Assembly (NCBI GenBank): GCA_035772405.1
Contig: JAYKKM010000452.1
Span: forward strand, 1,149,001-1,213,000
DNA from: Chrysogorgia sp. JL179-B06
Taxonomy: Eukaryota; Cnidaria; Anthozoa; Scleralcyonacea; Chrysogorgiidae
Length of the DNA: 64,000 nucleotides
Reading direction: 5' to 3'
Position numbers and translations under genes: made by a program. How positions within the stretch are numbered: position 1 is the stretch's first letter; each line of letters starts with the position of its first letter. The notes under the pieces were generated by a model that made no database searches, had not been told where the DNA came from, and saw only the letters and a program-made list of their open reading frames with translations. Shown piece after piece: positions 59,641 through 64,000 of the stretch.

Positions 59641-60039
59641 AACCCACAGTTGGTTTTCCATATGCCTGGTAACAGGACAATTAGTGACTTGTTTTCAGTG
59701 AGGATCTGAGCAAGGGTGACATTGCTGAGGAAAACTAATTGTGGGTGTGTATTCTTTGACCTTCAATCTGAGAGTAATTCATTGGGACACTAAAGCATCA
59801 ATTAGCTTCGTTCTTGTTTCTTTTACTACCGTGAGAATGGTGAGATAAATAACGGTGTTTCACCCACCCCCTATCGCCCCCCCCCCCACCACCAATCAAT
59901 GTTGATTTCCAGACACCATTCCTGAGCTCGAGCAAACAAAACTTGGGTCACAACCTTGATTGGAGGGGGAAGGGGAGCGCACATTTTAAATATATATTGC
60001 GTGCGCACAGAAGTCACGTGACATCCGCGGTGTCCCAAT
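59641..60039. other. Spacer between inverted copies, nothing recognised
   Basis: Contains a C-run (59875-59887) and GC-rich CACGTGACATCC. No gene seen. Confidence 0.4.
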
Positions 60040-60123
60040 GTAATTATTCTACGATTGTTGTTTGCAAACGGTGTACTCTATAATTTGAGAAATCTAACCC
60101 TTCCTTATCAGAAACAACCTTGA

Positions 60124-60544
60124 GGGTGTTCGGACGTATTGTGTTGTAAGACAATCGGTTGCTAAGGACAGGTCATTAAGGCCAATATTCTTCAGGAGTG
60201 GGTGTCATGTAAACCTAAAGTACTTCCTACAAAAAAGTACGTATGGATTTATCGATAAATTAAATAAAAACGAAGTTATCAATATTTTATGGTGTTTATT
60301 CACATTAAAAATTCGATATCCCGGCTACTTTTTAAAAAATTCGTAAAAACCATATGTACTTTTTTGAAGATAACAGTCCAGATTAATTAATTTCACTTAA
60401 AACCCTTAGAAGATTATAGGAATTTTCGTGACAAATGAATTTTGCCCACATATACCACATATAGACTGTCTTGATGGGTTCTTAAATCTGTGAATCATTA
60501 ACAACGGATATAAGGTCTGCAAATCTACATACGTCCGAACACCC
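60124..60544. mobile_element. Small MITE with TTGA target duplication
   Basis: 421 bp. Perfect TIRs GGGTGTTCGGACGTA and complement, flanked by TTGA on both sides (60120-60123, 60545-60548). The sister copy at about 59555-59575 has uninterrupted sequence with a single TTGA, which is the empty site. No coding capacity. Confidence 0.75.
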
Positions 60545-60613
60545 TTGACAAATTCTTTTAACGTGATTTATTTGTTGATGACAATTATTTTCCCTACAAC
60601 TTCTTTACATAAG

Positions 60614-60874
60614 TACAATCATTGACAAAATTAGTTGGAACAAATTGAGAAAACTATATCATCATAATTGTTTTTGGGAAATTTAATAATTACTTTCATG
60701 CGATCCCCCCTCCCCCTATTCAATGTTGGTTTTACAATGATGGAAAGCTATTAATTGGTAAATAACTGAGAACAAACCGTTAACATTTTGGGGTTTTGCA
60801 ACAATGTTTAGGGGGAAGGGAGGCCATAAACCTTTCGTGATACGTTTGTTCCAACAATTTTGTCAATGATTGTA
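60614..60874. mobile_element. Small Tc1/mariner-like MITE
   Basis: 261 bp, TIRs TACAATCATTGACAAAATT and complement, ending in TA. The sister copy near 59487-59500 lacks it, giving an empty site. The termini resemble those of the 1.38-kb element at 56947-58322. Confidence 0.75.
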
Positions 60875-60886
60875 GTTGTACTACTC

Positions 60887-61657
60887 TTAATAAAGCCCTT
60901 CTGTTTTATCTTCTACTTGTTCATAGTTTAGAAAGTTGGTGTAGTTAACATAGCAAACGCATTCTTTGTCCCTAATATGCAAAATAATTGGTTCATCACT
61001 TTTCATTGCTGCAGACATTCTCAATTTTCCACCATCAAAAGTCTGGCTTTGAGTGAGCTTTTGCAACCTTTTATTTTTGGTTTTCTGCAAAAAATATATC
61101 AGTGGCTAAACGTCTTTTTATACTGCAGTTAAATGAAACGAGGTAGATTAGTGCTACATGTTTACAATTAAATATCTATCACTATGAAACATTTCACTTT
61201 TTAACCCTAACAGTTTCTGAGCTAAACTCAGAAGTTATTTTTGTTTATTATTGACTTACTGGGCTAGTGTATGTGAGTTCTCCTTTTTTGCGAATAAGGC
61301 ACATTCTCGGGAGGACAGGTGTTGATGTTGGCCTAGCGAGGTTCACTGCTTTCACTTTCACAGGATCCTGTTTTTTTGTCTTGATTGACTTAAACGCTGT
61401 GCTCTCTCAATTCTCGTTTTATCAGTGAACTTTTGATAACATTCAATATTATATTGAAACTTTGTTGGCCTTTCATTCAAATATTGAACTGTTCCATCCC
61501 TAACGAATATCTCTTCATTAACCTCAGAGAAACACTCTAAAGACTTTGATGTAGCTACATCACTTTGAGTTCCGTACAAAGAGAGCCATTTATTAGCGTA
61601 ACTGGAGTAAAATCCTTTATGTCTCCGTTCAAAACTTCGCCGGTATGAATAACTCAT
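60887..61657 (-). pseudogene. Gene-like repeat, minus copy (two exons)
   Basis: The N-terminal block 61278-61657 includes a 99-codon frame from ATG 61657 (YNIECYQKFTDKTRIERAQR) and then, after a one-base shift near 61370, VNLARPTSTPVLPRM up to a donor CCCAGTAAGT. A second block 60887-61083 holds LQKLTQSQTFDGGKLRMSAA and RDKECVCYVNYTNFLNYEQV. I recognise the pattern as a repeated Cys/His-containing family of invertebrate genomes but cannot name it. The frameshift suggests a pseudogene. Confidence 0.5.
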
Positions 61658-61659
61658 GA

Positions 61660-62394
61660 AGACTTGTTATCTTCCACGTTGTTTACATTTGTCAGTACTA
61701 AGCTATATTGCATACCTCAAAAGAACTCGCACTGAACTGTTCTTGTATGATGTTTTCTATGGCGCGTAAAGACGTGTTCCAAGGATAATCTTTTTTTAGT
61801 TATGTCATCTAGTATCGACCTATACTTAGTTCCTCGCTGCAGCATAATTTCGAAAACCGAAATTTTGAAGATTTTGATCGACAAGTACAAAAAAAGCTGC
61901 AGGAGAAACTTGCATTAGTTAACGTTATTGACGTCATTCTGGTCTCCCTAGCCTGATCGAGACAGGCAAGCTGACCAATCACAGCGTACAGTAAACATTA
62001 TTTTATAAAAGCCACATACCGGTGGTAGTTGCATATAGTAGTTGTCTTACTTTTTTGTTAATTTTGATTATTATCCTTTTCTTTTTTCTTTTAATTTTTA
62101 CAGCAGTTTCTTACAGCAATTTTTACAGATTATTTGACATACACCAGATACCTCTGTCTCTGTTATTCTTTTGTGGATACAGAGAGGATATTATGTTCTT
62201 GAAAATATAACTACCATTTTGGTGACCGATTTTTCCACGTTTTTAATCAATTGTCGTCAATCAGAAGATTGATGAAATCAGAAAACTTTGTCTGACTTAA
62301 TTATTTAATCATTCACAGAGAACCATCTAAATAATTATGCATGAAACGTAAAAGCATTCCCTGGGACAATGTGATTTTCAAAGCAAAGTCTTAC
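61660..62394. other. Probable intron of the DRC1-like gene, nothing recognised
   Basis: AT-rich sequence without supported features. A low-complexity 62-codon frame at 62022-62210 is hydrophobic by composition only. Confidence 0.4.
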
Positions 62395-62473
62395 TTCGCT
62401 ACTTGCCGGCTTTCTTCGACGAAGTCTCTTAAACTTTTGACGACATCATTTGGATGAATAAGATCCGGTAATT
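62395..62473 (-). CDS. Exon of the DRC1-like gene
   Basis: 79 bp between acceptor CTCTTTTCTTCAAG and donor GCGAA/GTAAGA on the minus strand. Encodes LPDLIHPNDVVKSLRDFVEE and a few more residues. It begins one base into a codon and ends two bases into the next, which joins in frame to the exon at 10767-10920 (starting with the third base). The spliced distance of about 51 kb contains the whole BEL nest. The LIHP...L..FV pattern occurs upstream of the C-terminal region in DRC1 proteins as I recall them. Confidence 0.5.
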
Positions 62474-62582
62474 CTTGAAGAAAAGAGCTGCACGTAAGTA
62501 AACACAATAAATAAATAAACATACCAATTAGGGAATATAAAGTGACAGAAACCTGAAATTTTATTCATTGGAATTAAAATAC

Positions 62583-62680
62583 CTTTCAATGTTTTCCTGC
62601 TTCTCGATTCGTCTTTTACCATTAATCCACTAGGGATAGCATCAGTTTGGATGACTTCCCTAGTTTGTGTGTCTTTAATG
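62583..62680 (-). CDS. Upstream exon of the DRC1-like gene
   Basis: 98 bp between acceptor TTGATTTAG and donor GAAAG/GTATTT. Encodes IKDTQTREVIQTDAIPSGLM and VKDESRSRKTLK. Its end phase fits the exon at 62395-62473. A possible further exon (about 62876-62940, donor GCAG/GTAAAC) is in compatible phase but has a weak acceptor. Confidence 0.4.
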
Positions 62681-62949
62681 CTAAATCAATGTTAGATAAA
62701 TAAATTGTTAAAACATTTATTAACCGCGAGCGAGAGGTCTGTAGGGAAGCCTGAGGTTTTGGTACTGTGTAAAATTCCGGCAAATATTTTCCCATACAGA
62801 AACAGCGAACGAGATTATTTATTGCATTTTCTTCTGTTTCTAACGCTGTTTTCGTCTGCAGAAGCCGTCGTTTACCTGCTTTTAGATATAAGCAATACTG
62901 ATGGTCCAGCGCATTTTTTAATTGCTTGGTATTTAGCTCTCTTGTTTTC

Positions 62950-64000
62950 ATTCAAACCAACTCAGAATTTTATCAAAGAAATTTTATCGCCAAAACTTAC
63001 CGACCCGGAAAAGGTGTATGGCCCTCACAGCATATAAGCAGGGAGGGCCATATCGTAGGATTCAGGACAAATCAGCGTGCAATATTTGGCGCACAGGCCT
63101 GAAAACGGGCTCAGCAATGTAATATATTTCAGTGAAGTTTCCTCATTTCTCCGTATTCTATATTATATCCAGTTCTTTTGAGAAATTAACAACGTCTTTG
63201 TTAATATTTGTCATTCTCCTGCAAGAGAGCAGTTAACCTTGGAAAGGCGCCAAGGGAGGAGGCATTGCAGAAAGGAGCGCCAACAACTGTGGCTAATCAT
63301 TTTGTAATATACGCAAAATTTCCATTGGCGAAAAAATAAACAAAGCAACTATCAAAGTCAAATCATCACACCAGCGGTATAATTATAGATTGACCTCTAT
63401 TTAACAGTTTTTAAGTTTATAAATTTAGCCCAACAATACAGTATACACGAGATGACAATGTGAAACAAAAGTCGTGTTTCTCTGTTTATATATTTATTTA
63501 AATTCTCTAACGCGCTGAAAATTCGCTGATTTGCGAAACATCAGCATTTTTAACCATTTGAGTCGTAGAACAATTAAACGTTTCTTGCATCCAGTGCAAT
63601 TTCATAAAGGCTCGAGGGTATTTAATCTTAATTACACAATTGAATTATTAACTTGCTGTTGCAACAGGAATACCCAAATCCTTAACTTCTGCTTATTCAG
63701 CTCTAGCACTCCAATGCTTCGTGCTGCACCTGTAGCACATCCTTGCTGGTAATTTTCCTTTTCGGCCTTGGTTGGCTTGGTATCGTTTGAGTTTCAGTGA
63801 CGTCAATTTCTGCCGGTATGGGGTTTGGAAAACGTCACTCAACCATGCGCCCAACATGAGCTAGCTCCTGTTGGTACATCCTGTTCCATATTGTTGGCAA
63901 TCGTGGATTCATTTTGCTTCATTTCTGTGCGATATGCGCGTTTATATTACGTTAAATGTCATATTACGTCACTAAGTGGCGTGGAACAAAAATTGACTGA
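62950..64000. other. Non-coding or intronic, nothing recognised
   Basis: A small palindrome (ATGGCCCTC...GAGGGCCAT, about 63019-63052) is the only structure noticed. The open frame at 63531-63752 has no motif. Further upstream DRC1 exons may lie beyond the window. Confidence 0.4.

Noticed and set aside
62705..63037. 110-codon plus-strand frame
   Set aside because: No motif. The minus strand has better splice-bounded candidate exons of the DRC1-like gene here.

Overview
The window looks like a piece of an invertebrate animal nuclear genome: AT-rich, intron-containing, crowded with transposable elements. The best host signal is a multi-exon minus-strand gene. An exon at 10767-10920 encodes a C-terminal part that I recognise as dynein regulatory complex subunit 1 (DRC1), and phase-compatible upstream exons lie at 62395-62473 and 62583-62680. 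A cnidarian or another marine invertebrate is my guess, not proven.

Between those exons sits a Russian-doll nest of mobile elements that explains about 44 kb. (1) A BEL/Pao LTR retrotransposon on the minus strand runs from 11353 to 55305. It has two 213-218 bp LTRs, a 4-bp target duplication TGAC, a primer-binding site and a broken Gag-Pol frame. (2) Polinton 1 (11575-29740; 18,166 bp) is inserted in the polypurine tract of this BEL copy, with target duplication TCCCCC and 507-bp terminal inverted repeats (TIRs). (3) A non-autonomous DNA transposon of about 0.83 kb, with target duplication CGTCGGAAT, is inserted in the last codons of the BEL polyprotein. (4) Polinton 2 (30356-49698; 19,343 bp) is inserted in that small transposon, in the opposite orientation to Polinton 1, with target duplication TAGTTT. 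Its TIRs of about 1.2 kb begin with a 169-bp palindrome.

The two Polintons (Maverick/adintovirus-like integrated viruses) carry the same genes in the same order. One arm holds protein-primed DNA polymerase B, a zinc-ribbon protein resembling late transcription factor 3, and three small membrane proteins. A centre block holds a zinc-finger protein, a type II thymidine kinase, and a BRO-N/VRR-NUC/zinc-finger protein. Next come a hidden 46-residue basic protein, a probably acylated 68-residue protein, a fiber-like protein and a 494-residue membrane-anchored protein. The other arm holds a penton-like protein, a chromodomain integrase, two tandemly duplicated membrane proteins, major capsid protein, packaging ATPase and a distal helical protein. 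Together these would replicate, package, encapsidate and integrate a virus-sized genome. I see no adenain-type maturation protease. Each copy has a few, mostly different, inactivating lesions, so both look recently active but dead now.

The left flank (1-11352) holds a short DNA transposon, a minisatellite, a tRNA-derived repeat, two LINE remnants and a long TA array. The right flank (55306-64000) holds foldback repeats with tRNA-like cores, a LINE fragment split by a Tc1/mariner-like element, and an inverted duplication of a gene-like repeat. One copy of that repeat was hit by two small transposons, and the other copy preserves the empty sites. The rest of the flanks shows nothing I can name.
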